From CAWBRT01 sp050015355 (lineage in GTDB: Bacteria; Acidobacteriota; Terriglobia; Terriglobales; Acidobacteriaceae), in NCBI GenBank assembly GCA_050015355.1, contig JBEKBO010000190.1, positions 1 through 5,994 of the forward strand: 5,994 nt of DNA, read 5' to 3'. Position numbers and translations under genes: made by a program. Position 1 is the stretch's first letter; each line of letters begins with the position of its first letter. The notes beneath the pieces are model-generated. The model was given only the letters and a program-made list of their open reading frames with translations. It was not told where the DNA came from and ran no database searches. This document shows positions 5,399 to 5,994 of this stretch, in pieces.

Positions 5399-5971
5399 AT
5401 GCAGAAAGCTCTTATCGGGTTCGTGATTGTTGTCCTGTTGTTGGCGGGCTGCGATAAATCCCCAACTCCAGCCGTTTCGTCCGCGGCCTCCGGTGACGCA
5501 TTACAGCGCAAGTTGCAGGAACTCGCCGGAAACGGAGCCACCGATTGCGGCCGTCTCAAATCGCAAGCGCAGGACCAGATGGCCGCCGCCAGCACTTGCG
5601 CCATGGGCGCGGCGAAGAAGAAACAGGCGTTTTATGTGGCGTATGAGTTGCCGGGATTGATCGTCGCTCTGGCCGGCAATTCCGATGGGAAGCTATTTTC
5701 CGTGCAGCAGGAGCAGCCCGAGAAAGCTCAGTCCGGGCCCGCAGCCGAACTCGTGGCCACGCCGTGTCCTTCCGAGCTGCGCATTGCTCAGAGCGGCCGC
5801 GTCACCTGTATAGCCGCGGGCTCGATGGGCGCCGGTTCGATGGGCGGAGCCAGTCCGCATGGCGGCGCGGCAATGCCGCCTGCGAGCGGCGCAAGTCCGC
5901 ACGGCGGGATGAGCATGCCTCCGGGCGCTGCTCCTAATCTACCAAGCGGGCACTCCAAATCCGCACCCTAA
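5399..5971 (+). CDS. Predicted lipoprotein with a His/Met/Pro-rich repeated C-terminus
   Basis: A short basic start (MQKA), a hydrophobic core and the lipobox LLAGC form a signal peptidase II site with lipidated Cys18. Asp19 follows; in enterobacteria that residue favours inner-membrane retention, but the rule may not hold here. The mature part is a small domain (about 30-138) with four cysteines, C50, C67, C123 and C137, spaced as two possible disulphide pairs. The tail (about 140-190) is low-complexity, with GSM repeats and two tandem 14-residue units (150-163 and 164-177) of pattern GASPHGG..MPP. I recognise no family for the folded part. The His/Met content could bind a metal such as copper, but this is speculation. 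The gene is 65 bases downstream of the kinase on the same strand, behind a hairpin and its own -10-like box, so it may be independently expressed. No Shine-Dalgarno is evident. Confidence 0.8.
   Translation: MQKALIGFVIVVLLLAGCDKSPTPAVSSAASGDALQRKLQELAGNGATDCGRLKSQAQDQMAAASTCAMGAAKKKQAFYVAYELPGLIVALAGNSDGKLFSVQQEQPEKAQSGPAAELVATPCPSELRIAQSGRVTCIAAGSMGAGSMGGASPHGGAAMPPASGASPHGGMSMPPGAAPNLPSGHSKSAP
5846..5929 (+). repeat. Tandem 42-nt coding repeat (two units)
   Basis: Units 5846-5887 and 5888-5929 encode GASPHGGAAMPPAS and GASPHGGMSMPPGA, identical at 10 of 14 residues. Just ahead, GGCTCGATGGGC (5819-5830) and GGTTCGATGGGC (5834-5845) form a second, 15-nt periodic repeat. The region therefore expanded by short duplications inside the lipoprotein tail, and unit number may differ between strains. 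Confidence 0.75.
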
Positions 5972-5994
5972 GGTCTGCTAACACCAACTCACGC

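Overview
The window is GC-rich bacterial chromosomal DNA. Its main content is one very large sensor histidine kinase, followed on the same strand by a small lipoprotein gene. To the left is about 1.9 kb of loosely packed, partly decayed sequence. The organism is most plausibly an Acidobacteriota member (Terriglobia/Koribacter-like). That rests on the style of the multi-sensor kinase, the Gly/Met/Pro/His-rich tail of the lipoprotein, and a small fragment resembling hypothetical proteins I associate with that phylum. There is no rRNA or other phylogenetic marker, so this is an inference.

Left part (1-1900): a 21-nt imperfect inverted repeat (37-57 / 90-110), whose right arm can also form a smaller competing hairpin, lies just upstream of a 55-codon plus-strand fragment ending at 320. 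Facing it is the C-terminal half of a non-hydrolysing UDP-GlcNAc 2-epimerase (WecB type, 364-888, minus strand), which lacks its N-terminal domain and looks like a pseudogene. About 400 bp with no convincing gene follow. Next come a compact 80-aa Sel1-repeat protein on the minus strand with a good Shine-Dalgarno (1286-1528), and a possible 49-aa minus-strand ORF (1694-1843).

Regulatory part (1900-2060): a perfect CRP-type palindrome (TGTGA-N6-TCACA, 1953-1968) sits about 42 bp upstream of the start point predicted by a -10-like TACACT. This is the geometry of a class II CRP/FNR-family activated promoter for the kinase.

Right part (2061-5971): a 1090-aa membrane hybrid-sensor kinase with the order TM - periplasmic double Cache - TM - HAMP-like - GAF - PAS - PAS - HisKA - HATPase. 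It has all catalytic boxes but no receiver domain and no response regulator beside it. A GC hairpin follows its stop codon. Then a TACAAT box only nine bases ahead of the next ATG suggests a nearly leaderless transcript for a 190-aa lipoprotein with four mature cysteines besides the lipidated one, and a tandem 14-residue His/Met/Pro repeat at its C-terminus. A plausible but unproven reading is that a nutrient- or redox-responsive CRP-family regulator controls expression of an envelope sensor kinase, and that the neighbouring lipoprotein is independently transcribed. No complete mobile element, CRISPR array, tRNA or rRNA is visible.
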